From positions 124,001 to 188,000 of the forward strand of contig NZ_BMTL01000002.1 of the NCBI RefSeq assembly GCF_014649655.1: a DNA stretch of 64,000 bases. Direction: 5' to 3'. This document shows positions 1 to 8,986 of the stretch, piece after piece. How positions within the stretch are numbered: the first letter of the stretch is position 1; every line of letters begins with the position of its first letter. The DNA is from Streptomyces humidus (lineage in GTDB: Bacteria > Actinomycetota > Actinomycetes > Streptomycetales > Streptomycetaceae). Below the pieces are notes generated by a model. That model saw only the letters and a program-made list of their open reading frames with translations. It did no database searches and was not told the origin of the DNA. The translations under genes and the position numbers were made by a program.

Positions 1-52
1 GGCGTGTGACCAGGAGCCTCCCGGGTCCACATCTCCGGCTCTTCGGTTCCTC

Positions 53-103
53 GGCTCGGCGGCTCGGCGGCTCGGCGGCTCGGCGGCTCGGCGGCTCGGC
101 GGC
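53..103. repeat. 8-bp tandem repeat, about 6 copies
   Basis: The unit GGCTCGGC is repeated six times without interruption and then a partial GGC follows. It lies downstream of the GntR gene stop and is not part of a convincing gene. Such G/C microsatellites are prone to slippage; I infer no function. Confidence 0.9.
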
Positions 104-194
104 ACACTGGCTCCGCAGCTCCGCGACACTACGACTCCGCGGCACTCCGGCTCTGCGGCACTCCGGTTCTGCTCCGCGACTGGAGGGCGATCGT

Positions 195-1103
195 TCAGCC
201 GTTCGAGGCCGCGAAGTGTTCCCGGGCCAGTGTCTGGACCACGTCCAACTCACCTGCCGTCAGCGCCTCCAGCAGAGACAGGTGCTCGGCCGCGTCGGCG
301 ACGAGGTCCGCCCGTCCGTGTCGTGCCGGTCCGCCGACCGGCGGCCACTGCGCGCGTCGGTGCAGATCGTCGGCGATCGCGACCAACTGCTCGTTGCCGG
401 AGAGGGCGAGCAGCGCCCGATGGAAGAGCCGGTCGGCTTCCGCGTACGTGGCGCGGCAGCCGGAGGCCGCCGCACGGACGCCTGCCTCGGCCAGGGGCCT
501 CAGCTCGGTCCACCGCTCACCGGGCACCGTACGGGCGAGCCGCAGCAGGACGGGCACTTCGATCAGCGCGCGCACTTCGGCGAGTTCGGCCAGCTCGCGG
601 GCGCCGCGCACGATCACCCGGAACCCTCGGTTGGGGACGACCTCCACGGCGCCCTCCAGCGCGAGCTGCTGCATCGCCTCGCGGACAGGCGTCGCGGAGA
701 CGCCGAAGCGCTCGCCGAGAACCGGGGCGGAGTACACCTCGCCCGGGAGCAATTCCCCGGTGACGAGCGCGGTGCGCAGGGCGTCGAGTATCTGACCGCG
801 TACCGAAGCCCGCTGGACCACGGGGCGGGAAGACACCGAAGCGGCCCCCGGCCGAGCGAAGCCGAGAGCGGGGGAAGGGGGTTCACCGTGCGTGTGCTCG
901 CCGCGCGCGGCGTCCGCCGGCCCGCATCGTTCGCGGTCCGTGCCCTCGCCGTACTCGCCGTACTCGACGGAGCAGGAGCGCGACTGGGCCGGCACCCGGG
1001 CGCGGCCGTCGGCCCCGGGCGCGCCCGGGGTCTCCGTGCCGGTGGAGGCCTGTGCGCTCTGCTCCACGGGGCCTCCTCCGGCCTTGTCGGTACTTGAGGT
1101 CAT
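195..1103 (-). CDS. GntR family regulator, FCD (FadR-like) subfamily
   Basis: A DNA-binding transcriptional regulator. The winged-helix part is at about residues 100-165, with LGERFGVSATPVREAMQQLA as recognition region, followed by the helical FCD ligand domain to the end (EADRLFHRALLALSGNE is typical). Members usually sense small organic acids or sugars acids and repress a nearby operon, but no metabolic partner lies next to this gene here. The first 90 or so residues are low-complexity and longer than usual, and the ATG has no clear ribosome binding site, so the true start may be an internal GTG near residue 90. The ligand cannot be told from sequence. Confidence 0.85.
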   Translation of the reverse strand: MTSSTDKAGGGPVEQSAQASTGTETPGAPGADGRARVPAQSRSCSVEYGEYGEGTDRERCGPADAARGEHTHGEPPSPALGFARPGAASVSSRPVVQRASVRGQILDALRTALVTGELLPGEVYSAPVLGERFGVSATPVREAMQQLALEGAVEVVPNRGFRVIVRGARELAELAEVRALIEVPVLLRLARTVPGERWTELRPLAEAGVRAAASGCRATYAEADRLFHRALLALSGNEQLVAIADDLHRRAQWPPVGGPARHGRADLVADAAEHLSLLEALTAGELDVVQTLAREHFAASNG

Positions 1104-1654
1104 TACGACGGGTTGTTACTCGTCCGTCAAGCACCTTAGGCGCACCTGCCGCTTCAGAGGTAACGGGGGCTCTGCCTCGACGGGGCACGGGGGTGGCCGA
1201 AAACTCTCGAAGACGGAAGGCGAGGCAAGGCTTGGGTGTAAGCGCTTTCGAAACGGCGGCACGGGCACGTCCAGAGGCCGGTCACCCGCAGAGCGGCGGA
1301 TGGGTCACGGCCGGCCGACGGTGGCGCGACTCTGTAAGGTTTTCCGGCCCGGGGCGAGACCCAGGGCATCCGCGACTACGGCCAGAGGGCTTGCCTGAAC
1401 GTGGTAACCGGCTTCGGACCGCACCGTCACGCATGGCCCGTCTGCCTGCATGCATGTCTGCTGATCATCGTTGCGTGGTTTATGCACCAACGGGTCCTCC
1501 GCCCGTCTGTGACGCACATCTCGCCCGCGCGGTGGCCTCCGGGCGAGGAGGCACCGCGGGCGGATACCCGGGGTGGGCGACTGCCGAGCACCACGTGCCG
1601 CCGCCCGCCCCTTCCAGGCCGCGCACACGGCGGCGCGGCCGCGCCCTGTAGGTC
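1104..1654. other. Intergenic region upstream of the GntR gene
   Basis: About 550 bases without a convincing gene. It should hold the leftward promoter of the GntR gene. At 1240-1247 there is a palindromic AAGCGCTT within a TAAGCGCTTTCG word, resembling the core of LacI-family operators seen elsewhere in this window. A patch around 1440-1490 is less GC-rich. I see no RNA gene. Confidence 0.5.
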
Positions 1655-1981
1655 ATGGCGACCGACGAGGTCGTCGAGGGACTCTGTTACTTCACCCATC
1701 TGCTCGGCGACGACGAGCAGGAGCGGGCACGACGGGACCTGGAGCTGCTGGAGCTGTGCTCCGGGGACCACGCGACCTACGTCGGCTCAGCCCCCTTACA
1801 CGAGCCGACCGGCCCCGGCGGTGAGCTGCCCACCCGGGACCGAGCGAGCTGCCCCACGTTTTGCGCCGCACGCCCCGACGACACCTACGCCTCCTGCGCT
1901 CCTGCCCGCACACCTGTGACACCGACCGCGTCACCGAGCTGGCAGGCACCTCGGCCGCGACCGGCTGACGGTCTTCAGTAG
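1655..1981 (+). CDS. Hypothetical protein, possibly a degraded gene
   Basis: I do not recognise this gene. The first 45 or so codons have the strong third-position G/C bias of a real Streptomyces gene (the protein begins MATDEVVEGLCYFTHLLGDD), with an acidic helical stretch. After an in-frame TTA codon at 1796-1798 the bias weakens and the protein becomes a Pro/Thr/Ala jumble, while another frame near 1890-1970 looks more coding. This suggests a frameshifted or truncated gene rather than an intact one. No ribosome binding site is obvious. Function unknown. Confidence 0.25.
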   Translation: MATDEVVEGLCYFTHLLGDDEQERARRDLELLELCSGDHATYVGSAPLHEPTGPGGELPTRDRASCPTFCAARPDDTYASCAPARTPVTPTASPSWQAPRPRPADGLQ

Positions 1982-2418
1982 CGGTCCCGGCTTTCTCCCC
2001 ACCGTTTTCCGACGCTCCCTCAGCGGGGTGCGCCTGAACGGCCGTCGACCGCAACACACCTCGCCGATCCCCCTCCGTCTCTCCAGACTCCCGCGGCTCT
2101 CGCGGCTCCGCACAAGAGCGACCCCGGGGGGCGAACCGTCTCGCGCGTCCCGTAAGATCCCCCGAACGAGACTCTCGTACGGTCACAAGCGGTTCACAAA
2201 ATCCTCACACGCCACGGGAACTTTCCGTGGAACCACCCTTACGGGTAGTCTTATTCGAACTCAACTCCCGCCCCTCAAGCGGCAGTTCGAGCAGAACGTC
2301 GCCCTGGGCATCCCCTTGCACCTCCTTGGCGGCCTCTTGCCCCGAAACCCCCTGAGGGACGGCGGGATTGCGCCACTATGGCGGGCGTTACGCCCTATCC
2401 CAATGCAAGGGACCCCAG
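1982..2418. other. Intergenic region upstream of the DUF2637 gene
   Basis: About 430 bases with no supportable gene. The stretch 2185-2290 is richer in A and T than the surroundings and probably contains the promoter of the following gene. No further signal recognised. Confidence 0.4.
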
Positions 2419-3474
2419 ATGAGACTTACCGACATATCGCTGAACTGGTTGCTTCCGGGCGCCGTACTGCTCCTGGGCATGCTGGCGGCGGTGGCGGTGC
2501 TCGCGCGCGGCAAGCGCTCCTCCGGGGCGAGCGCGAGCGCGGACGACTCGTGGGAGCGCACCGAGGAGCGCCGCAGGCGCAAGGAAGCCATATACGGAAC
2601 CGCTTCCTACGTGCTTCTGTTCTGCTGTGCGGCCGTAGCCGCCGCACTCTCCTTTCACGGCCTGGTCGGCTTCGGCCAGCAGAACCTCGGGCTCACCAAC
2701 GGCTGGGAATACCTGGTGCCGTTCGGCCTGGACGGCGCAGCGATGTTCTGTTCCGTGCTCGCGGTACGCGAGGCCAGCCACGGTGACGCGGCGCTCGGCT
2801 CCCGGATACTCGTGTGGACGTTCGCCGGTGCGGCGGCCTGGTTCAACTGGGTGCACGCGCCCCGGGGCCTGGGCCACGACGGCGCCCCGCAGTTCTTCTC
2901 CGGCATGTCCCTCTCCGCGGCCGTGCTCTTCGACCGGGCCCTGAAGCAGACCCGCCGGGCGGCTCTGCGCGAGCAGGGTCTCGTGCCCCGTCCGCTGCCG
3001 CAGATCCGCGTCGTGCGCTGGGTGCGCGCCCCGCGCGAGACCTACAGGGCCTGGTCGCTCATGCTGCTCGAGGGCGTGCGCAGCCTGGACGAAGCCGTCG
3101 AGGAGGTTCGCGAGGACAAGGCCCGCAAGGAGGAGACCAAGCTGCGCCGTCGCGAGCAGCAGCGGGTCGAGCGGGCGCAGTTGAAGGCGATCAGCCGCGG
3201 CCACGGCCGCTTCCCCGGTCGCGGCGGCGGCGGCCGGCAGGTCGAGGCTCAGGCAGCCCTGGAGCGGGCCACGGCCGAACGTGTGTCCGCGGAGCCTGCC
3301 ATAGCGAACTCGGCCGAGCAACTGCCCGTACGGTCGCGGCCCTCCCTGCAGCCCGTTCGCCACAGCTCTGAATCGATGACCGTCGACCTCACCGCGGAGG
3401 ACGACACCATGGCGCTGCCGCGTCTCGACTCCCTGGAGCGCAAGCTCAAGGACCTGGAGCAGCAGTTCGGCTGA
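2419..3474 (+). CDS. DUF2637 family membrane protein
   Basis: A 351-residue integral membrane protein of the DUF2637 family, common in Streptomyces chromosomes and plasmids; some members resemble plasmid-spread (Spd) proteins, but the biochemical role is unknown. One hydrophobic segment lies at residues 8-28, then further segments at about 60-170 (YVLLFCCAAVAAALSFHG, then a segment around FAGAAAWFNWVHA). The second half is cytoplasmic-looking: charged, rich in Arg/Lys/Glu (about 210-270, probably coiled coil), ending in a short coiled coil LERKLKDLEQQFG. The ATG at 2419 is preferred over an upstream in-frame ATG because AAGGGA stands seven bases before it. A strong terminator follows. Confidence 0.85.
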   Translation: MRLTDISLNWLLPGAVLLLGMLAAVAVLARGKRSSGASASADDSWERTEERRRRKEAIYGTASYVLLFCCAAVAAALSFHGLVGFGQQNLGLTNGWEYLVPFGLDGAAMFCSVLAVREASHGDAALGSRILVWTFAGAAAWFNWVHAPRGLGHDGAPQFFSGMSLSAAVLFDRALKQTRRAALREQGLVPRPLPQIRVVRWVRAPRETYRAWSLMLLEGVRSLDEAVEEVREDKARKEETKLRRREQQRVERAQLKAISRGHGRFPGRGGGGRQVEAQAALERATAERVSAEPAIANSAEQLPVRSRPSLQPVRHSSESMTVDLTAEDDTMALPRLDSLERKLKDLEQQFG

Positions 3475-3487
3475 CGGCCAGACAGAA

Positions 3488-3536
3488 ACGACGGGAAGGG
3501 GGCGCGACCGCAAGGATCGCGCCCCCTTCCCGTCGT
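3488..3536 (+). terminator. Rho-independent-type hairpin after the DUF2637 gene
   Basis: A perfect 20-bp inverted repeat (arms 3488-3507 and 3517-3536) with a 9-base loop begins 13 bases after the stop codon. It lacks a long T-run, as is usual for actinomycete terminators. Confidence 0.9.
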
Positions 3537-3726
3537 AGGTGGCACGGCGTCCGCAGCACCCATCGGTCGCGGCAACGGTCAGGGGCCCGTCCGACACAGG
3601 CCGACTGTCGTGGGCGGGCCTCCGTCGCACGGCAACGCGTGGGGAGTCCGTCGGACAGCAACTGTTGTGGGGCGTACGTCCTGGGACCCTTTTCTGTCTC
3701 CCCCCGCCCGCGGGGTGTGGTTCAGC

Positions 3727-4224
3727 TCACGCGGCTCCGGCGTCCAGCTCGAACCAGACGACCTTCCCGGCGCCCTGGGGCCGTACGCCCCACGTGTCCG
3801 CGAGGGACTCGACCAGGACCAGGCCTCGCCCATGCGTCCCCTCGTCGGCGATCGGCGCGCTCGGCCGGGGGCGGCGGGCGACGGAGTCCCGCACCTCGAC
3901 CCGCAGACCGGACGACGAAACGGTGGCCGTCAGGACCGCATCGTCGTCGGTGTGCACCAGCGCGTTGGTGACGAGTTCGCTGGTCAGCAGTTCAGCCGTC
4001 TCCGACCGACCGGGCTTCCCCCAGCCCCGCAACAGCTCCCGCAGCGCCCGGCGCGCCTCGGGCACCGCCCGCAGATCCGCCCGGCCGAGCCGGTGGTTGA
4101 GCTGCGACGCCCGGTCCTGATCCGGCGCGTGCCCGATCGTGTCCTCTCCGGCCTTCCCCGTCCGTCTCGTCGCCGAGCCGCCCACGATCGTCGTCGGACC
4201 GCTTCTCCGTGCCTGCCTCTCCAT
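3727..4224 (-). CDS. ATP-binding protein of the SpoIIAB/RsbW anti-sigma type
   Basis: A 165-residue protein with a single HATPase_c_2 (GHKL) fold. The N box is visible as ELLTSELVTNALVHT at about residues 80-94, the G1 region as DEGTHGRGLVLVESLADTWG near 127-146, and the C-terminal strand as GKVVWFEL. Streptomyces have dozens of such proteins; characterised ones are anti-sigma factor kinases or accessory regulators acting with anti-anti-sigma proteins or helix-turn-helix/DUF397 partners. No partner gene is beside this one. ATG is preceded by a G-rich Shine-Dalgarno-like run. Confidence 0.85.
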   Translation of the reverse strand: MERQARRSGPTTIVGGSATRRTGKAGEDTIGHAPDQDRASQLNHRLGRADLRAVPEARRALRELLRGWGKPGRSETAELLTSELVTNALVHTDDDAVLTATVSSSGLRVEVRDSVARRPRPSAPIADEGTHGRGLVLVESLADTWGVRPQGAGKVVWFELDAGAA

Positions 4225-5379
4225 GACCCCCGCCTGCGTGTCGATGTCGGTTTCCCTCCTGCTCGAACACGTTCACGGGGATCCTTGCCCGGTCGGTACC
4301 TCGCCAGTCATGTCGAATCGTCAACGACCGGGTGTTCGGCCATGTTCGGGCGGGTCGTCGAAGCACTCCGGACGGCGTGCGGCAGGTCGGCGGCACGGTC
4401 CGGGGCGGGGCGAGGGCGTCGTGGACGATTCATCGAAGGCTGGTGCGGGCGGGCGGAAAGGGGGCGAGATGCCGACCGCTGCATCCAACGCGACCGGTGC
4501 GCCACCGGGGCCGCTGGTACGCAGACGGGGCCCGTGTGACAGTCGTCGGCCGAGCGATTGCCGGGCGGCCGGAGGCGCGGGCCAGTGCCGAGTCGTCCGC
4601 ACTCGGTGGCAGAAACAGCGGAAAAGCGCTGGTCGATGCGTAGATTCCATTGCGGAGACGAGGACTCGCGAGCCGAGCGGGCCGGCAGAGGGAACCGACA
4701 CCTCACCGTGGCGCCGTCCGGACGCCCGGCCCGGGCGTCCGGACGGCGAGCAGGTCGCACGACGGCGCGGGCATACCCCTGAAGGGCGCGCGCCCGCGCG
4801 AACTATTGCCGACGTTCACCTCCACCGCGAGCGGAGGCGTGCCGGCGCATCGGTCGCTCGGCGCGAACCCCGAACTGGCCGTTCCGTACCCCGAGACCTA
4901 CACCATCGAGTGACCCGCCGACCGCCCGGGGTCGCTCCCGCTGCGGACATGCTGCTACCGATCTGGTCGTATACGCGTGGGAGGGATGTGGCAATCCCTA
5001 CGGGGCGTTGAGGCTCTCGACAAGCCGCTCCCCGCACGGACTGACCCGCCGGACCCAGCCGACCCCCGACCGCCGACCTGGCCGACCGGGCATGCGCCCC
5101 TGGCAGCCGTGAGGACGGAATTCGGTAGGGCCAGCCTCGTACGGCCGACCCGGCGGGGGCCGACCCCGGGGGCAGGGGGGCTGATCACAGGGCTCAGTGG
5201 GGGGATACGGGAGCGGATATGGGGAGTGGGATCAGGAGACTCGTGGGCTGACGTCCGGGACGCACCCCCCTCCCCCTGCCCGCCGGACCACCGGTCCCCT
5301 CTCGGTTGCGGCCCTCTGGGTTCCCACAGACGCGAGGTTGGCCTGAACTCTGCGGTTGCCCGCCCGCCGTTCCTCGCGG
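4225..5379. other. Long non-coding or decayed region
   Basis: About 1.15 kb with no intact gene. One stretch, about 4803-4913 on the plus strand, has strong coding-type codon bias in one frame (it would end with NPELAVPYPETYTIE and a TGA), but there is no good start and I do not recognise it; it may be the C-terminal relic of a lost gene. 5100-5340 is G-rich and shows nothing else. Confidence 0.4.
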
Positions 5380-5904
5380 CTAGCTGCCCTCGATGTTCCT
5401 GGCACCGATATGGAAGATCTTGTGGGTGCCCCGGGTCACGTCGACGATGAGCTTGGTGGTCTGGTTCCTGCTCCAGGTGAGGGTGATGACAGCCTCCGTG
5501 TGGTCGGCGGTGCCGTTGTCGGTGACCTTCCAGGCGAGCGGGACGTTCTGGGCCTGCAGGACACCGTCGGCGTGGTTCGTGTCCTCCCAGACGTTCAGTT
5601 CCTGCTGGAGGGCCGGCGTCAGGTAGTGCTTGCGCAGCGCGTCCGCCAGATCGCCGCCGCCTTCGTCGGTGACCGCGTCGATGTAGGCGCCGTAGAAGTC
5701 GGCGACGCGGGTGATGTTGTCCGACGGCTTGCCGCTGACACTGCGCGGGCCGCCGGCGGACGCCTGTGCCGTCACACCGAGCCCGAGGGCCAGCGCAAGC
5801 CCGGCGGCGACAGCGGTACGGCGGGTGGTGCGCAGGCGGGTAGTGCGCAGGCGAGTGGTGCTCTTGCCGATCACGCTGGTCCGGCTGGTGACGTCGTTCG
5901 TCAT
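5380..5904 (-). CDS. Secreted hypothetical protein
   Basis: A 174-residue exported protein of unknown function. The N-terminus has a run of Arg/Thr repeats (RLRTTRLRTTRRT, from a short DNA duplication) followed by a hydrophobic core and a likely cleavage after TAQASA near residue 50; the arginine pairs leave Tat export possible. The mature part is about 125 residues, acidic, with no cysteines and no motif I know; it has features of a small NTF2-like fold (a helix VADFYGAYIDAVTD followed by strands such as EAVITLTWSRNQTTKLIVDV), which is only an impression. The ATG at 5904 is chosen over an upstream in-frame start because it leaves a normal signal peptide. Confidence 0.75.
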   Translation of the reverse strand: MTNDVTSRTSVIGKSTTRLRTTRLRTTRRTAVAAGLALALGLGVTAQASAGGPRSVSGKPSDNITRVADFYGAYIDAVTDEGGGDLADALRKHYLTPALQQELNVWEDTNHADGVLQAQNVPLAWKVTDNGTADHTEAVITLTWSRNQTTKLIVDVTRGTHKIFHIGARNIEGS

Positions 5905-5998
5905 TTCCGTGTTTCCCCGTGTTTCTCGTGTGGTCGTCTGCACTTGCGTGCGGTGGTCCGCTCTTGTCTGCGGGCGTGCGCGGTGGTGCGGTCGTGGG

Positions 5999-6042
5999 GG
6001 CTGCCGCCTCTCCCGACCCCCGTGGCGGGAGAGGCGGCAGCC
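5999..6042. terminator. Strong hairpin between two leftward genes
   Basis: A perfect 17-bp inverted repeat (5999-6015 and 6026-6042) with a 10-base loop. It lies downstream of the leftward gene ending at 6288 and upstream of the leftward gene starting at 5904, so it probably separates their transcripts. Confidence 0.8.
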
Positions 6043-6144
6043 CTGCTCTTCTCATTGGCCTCATGGATCGAACGGCTTCGTCCGTCCCGACCGGATCCTG
6101 CAGACGTACGTGCCGTAAGGTCCTGGGTCCGGTACGAACCGCCC

Positions 6145-6180
6145 GGCCGCACGGGCCGCACGGGCCGCACGGGCCGCACG
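6145..6180. repeat. 9-bp tandem repeat, four copies
   Basis: GGCCGCACG is repeated four times exactly. It lies in the 380-base intergenic stretch before the secreted-protein gene. No function inferred. Confidence 0.9.
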
Positions 6181-6287
6181 GCGGATCCTGTCGGTCACAG
6201 TCGCGTGGAATCCGTCGGGTCGTGCTGGGGCGCGGCCGGCCGGCCCGTGCGCGTCGGGGTCAGGTCGCGTCGGGTCAGGGTGGGTCG

Positions 6288-6929
6288 TCAGCGGAGTCCG
6301 TCGACGGCTTTGACGGTCGTCTTCTTGAACGCCTTGACCGGGGCGTCTGCGAAACCGCCCATCTGGCCCCAGTCCACGACCGTGACCCTCGTGCCGTCCC
6401 GCCCGACCGAGAGGAGCCGGATGTCGGTGGCCCCCCAGGACGTCTCGGTGTGCAGGCCGTAGACGTGGGAGCCCTCCTCGACGTCGAGCCGCCCGTAGTC
6501 CCTGAGCGTGGCCTCGGTCTGCGGGTCGGCCCGCTCGATACGCCCGGCGCAGGACTTGATGTCCTGGTTGATCCGTGAGTACAGGCTCTTCGCAGCGCTG
6601 GCGCTGGACGACTGGACGCCGACCTGACGGGCGCTCGTGTCGAGGTCGGTCCGGAAGTCCCGGTGCCAGGAGTTCGAGACGCCGTCCAGTGCCATGCCGA
6701 GGCAGCGGTCCGTTTCCACGCCGGTCGATGTGCCGGCGGTGATCTTTCCCGACGTCCAGGAGGAACCCGGGCGCGGAGGGAGGTCCGAGGCGGAGAGGAA
6801 GCCCGGCCGCTGGGAGGACGCGACGCCCGCCGACGGGGCGAACCCGGCGCCGAAGGACGGGCCCGCGCCGGTGAAAGCAGTGAGCCCGGTGAGCATGATG
6901 AGTGTGACCCCTCGGATGTGCTTGGGCAT
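6288..6929 (-). CDS. Secreted protein with a PknH-like sensor domain
   Basis: A 213-residue protein with a short signal peptide (hydrophobic IRGVTLIMLTGLTAF, likely cleavage after PSFGA) and a mature domain that resembles the extracellular sensor domain of the PknH type found on actinobacterial kinases and stand-alone lipoproteins or secreted proteins. The matching signature is the final DGTRVTVVDWGQMGGFADAP stretch followed by AFKKTTVKAVDGL. Two cysteines (in RCLGMALD and KSCAGRI) may form the domain's disulfide. The ATG at 6929 is preceded by GGGGGA; a longer upstream frame lacks coding character. It is divergent from the HTH membrane protein gene at 7164, with 234 bases between, suggesting a shared control region. 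Confidence 0.75.
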   Translation of the reverse strand: MPKHIRGVTLIMLTGLTAFTGAGPSFGAGFAPSAGVASSQRPGFLSASDLPPRPGSSWTSGKITAGTSTGVETDRCLGMALDGVSNSWHRDFRTDLDTSARQVGVQSSSASAAKSLYSRINQDIKSCAGRIERADPQTEATLRDYGRLDVEEGSHVYGLHTETSWGATDIRLLSVGRDGTRVTVVDWGQMGGFADAPVKAFKKTTVKAVDGLR

Positions 6930-7163
6930 GGGTGTCCCCCGTCGATGAGTGCTGGGTGAGTGCATGGATGTGGGTCGCTGCCGCAGGGCCGGTCGGTCGG
7001 TCCGGCCCTGGTCGGTACGACACCAAGAGCATCGGCGGTCCCCCCTGCGTCCTGCAACGGTCATCGCACGATCGGCCGTGGTGGAACCATCCCAGCCCAT
7101 CTGACGTGCAGGTATATGAGTGCCTGGGATGACCGCCCCGGCCGGGACGAGCACGGGGGACCT

Positions 7164-8783
7164 GTGTCGACCGACGACTGTGTGAGCGATGTGACAGCGT
7201 TCGCGGCGCTGCTGACGGAACTGAAGGGGCGCACCCAGCGCAGCTACGGCTCCCTCGCACGCCGCCTGGGCATGAACACCTCGACCTTGCACCGCTACTG
7301 CGCCGGGGAAGCGGTTCCGCAGGATTTCGCTCCGGTCGAACGCCTCGCGGAGTTCTGCGGGGCGACTCCCGAGGAACGCCTCGAACTGCACCGGCGGTGG
7401 CTTCGAGCGGTGGCGGCACGACAACGACCGCGGGGAACGACAGACCCGGAAACTCCGGAGCAAGCGGAAACAGCAGCAACAACGGCAACGGCTGGGGCGA
7501 CGGGAACAGAGAGAGCCGCGGAAACGGCAGAGCCCTCGGTGACTGCAGAAACACAGGAAACACGGGAAACACAGCAGACAGAGGAGACACAGAAAGCGCC
7601 GACAGCACAGGAGCGGCCGGAAACCCCACAGTGCTCGGAAGCGCGTGAGGCGACCGGAGCATTTTCAGCGCCTGCAGACGCTCCGGCGCCCGACGCACGC
7701 GGAACGTCAAAGGACGTGGAAGTCGTGGCTTCGATGGTCACGGCAACTCAGAAACCGGTTTCGACGCAAGTGCAGCCGCACCGCTGGTACCGTCGCCGCC
7801 GCACCGCCGTCCTCGTCGGTGCCGCGGGCGCGCTCGTCGCCACCTTGGGCACGTTGTCACCGCTGTCCGGCGGCGAGCACGCGTCGACGTCGGACGGCGC
7901 GGCGCGGTCCACCGTCGCCCCCGCTGTCTCCTCCCCTGCGATCGTCCCTGGCCGCTCCTCGGCGCCGGTCCCGAAGACGGCCCCTGCCTCCACCGGGCCC
8001 ACCGCGTCCTCTCCCGCTGCCGGACCCCGCAGGACCTCGCCCGTGAGCGAGGCCGCCCCGGCCGGTGGTGGAGCCCCGGCGGCCCCCACCACCGGCGCAC
8101 CGCTCACCTGGACCGCCGACTCACAGGTCTGGGCGCAGGGTTGTGGTCATGACTACGTCATCGACAAGCCGCCGGCGCAGGTCCCGCCGCCTCCCGCGGC
8201 GCAGGACGCCGGGCCCTGGGCGTCGGCGCAGGGTGCTGTGCACGGACGGGAGACCAACGTGGAGATCGCGGTTCAGGGACGCAGTGCCACGGCCGTCGTG
8301 CTGACGGCGTTGCGTGTGCGCGTCGTCGGACGTGCGACGACGCCTGCATCCGGCACCGTGTACGCGATGGATCAGGGCTGTGGGGGCTCCCTGAGCAAGC
8401 GTTACTTCGCGGTCGACCTCGACAAGGACCGTCCCGTCGCGCACTCGGTCGCCGGCAACGACTCCGGTACGCCGATCCCTGCGGTGAGCCTGCCCTACCG
8501 CGTGTCCAGCAAGGACCCCGAGGTGTTGCTGGTCACGGCACGGACCGAGAACTGCGACTGTAACTGGTACCTCGAACTCGACTGGTCGTCCGAGGGCCGT
8601 ACCGGCACGGTCCGGGTCGACGATCGCGGTCGTCCCTTCCGCACCACCAGCATCGAGGGACTGCCTCGCTACTGGTACGGCTCGGACGGCGGGGAACGCC
8701 ACTGGGTCCCGGGCCACCGGCTGACCTCATACACCGACTGCCCCCGCAGCCACACACCGCCAGTCGGGTGCGGGACCGCATGA
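7164..8783 (+). CDS. HTH-domain transmembrane protein with extracellular domain
   Basis: A 539-residue protein in three parts. Residues 8-80 are an XRE-type helix-turn-helix (TAFAALLTELKGRTQRSYGS, then MNTSTLHRYCAGEAVP). About residues 90-190 are a Thr/Glu/Ala-rich low-complexity linker, followed by one membrane segment (RRRTAVLVGAAGALVATLG) and a Pro/Ser/Ala-rich stretch. The last 230 residues form an exported domain with paired cysteines (GCGHDY, QGCGGS, NCDCNW, TDCPRS, VGCGT). The layout suggests a membrane-tethered DNA-binding protein that senses something outside the cell; this is inference. The GTG at 7164 has a GGGGGA site at the right distance; an in-frame ATG at 7116 is the alternative. 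Confidence 0.8.
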   Translation: MSTDDCVSDVTAFAALLTELKGRTQRSYGSLARRLGMNTSTLHRYCAGEAVPQDFAPVERLAEFCGATPEERLELHRRWLRAVAARQRPRGTTDPETPEQAETAATTATAGATGTERAAETAEPSVTAETQETRETQQTEETQKAPTAQERPETPQCSEAREATGAFSAPADAPAPDARGTSKDVEVVASMVTATQKPVSTQVQPHRWYRRRRTAVLVGAAGALVATLGTLSPLSGGEHASTSDGAARSTVAPAVSSPAIVPGRSSAPVPKTAPASTGPTASSPAAGPRRTSPVSEAAPAGGGAPAAPTTGAPLTWTADSQVWAQGCGHDYVIDKPPAQVPPPPAAQDAGPWASAQGAVHGRETNVEIAVQGRSATAVVLTALRVRVVGRATTPASGTVYAMDQGCGGSLSKRYFAVDLDKDRPVAHSVAGNDSGTPIPAVSLPYRVSSKDPEVLLVTARTENCDCNWYLELDWSSEGRTGTVRVDDRGRPFRTTSIEGLPRYWYGSDGGERHWVPGHRLTSYTDCPRSHTPPVGCGTA

Positions 8784-8789
8784 CACCTC

Positions 8790-8921
8790 GGCCACCACGG
8801 AGTTGAAGCCCCCCGACGCCGTGCAGACGCTGCGCACCCGCGCACGGGTGAGCATGTCGCCGAGCCGCCGGACGCCGAACTGCCCGACGGCCAGATGCCG
8901 GACGACGTCCTGACCGGCCAT
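8790..8921 (-). other. Coding-like fragment, unidentified
   Basis: From an ATG at 8921 leftward there are about 44 codons with very strong third-position G/C bias (protein starts MAGQDVVRHLAVGQFGVRRL), running up against the end of the oppositely oriented gene at 8783. I do not recognise it. It may be a small gene or a C-terminal relic of a lost one. Confidence 0.3.
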
Positions 8922-8986
8922 GAATCGACGTGCCCGTCCCGTCGGATTCCTCGGTCGATCCCTTCACGGTGGCCGCGGCGGGGCGC

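Noticed and set aside
6..1097. Long plus-strand open frame of 363 codons opposite the GntR gene
   Set aside because: It is the shadow of the GntR gene in high-GC DNA, with Arg/Gly/Pro-rich low-complexity translation and no domain.
4308..4760. Minus-strand 150-codon frame in the long gap after the anti-sigma-type gene
   Set aside because: Arg/Pro/Ser-rich, no third-base bias and no ribosome binding site.
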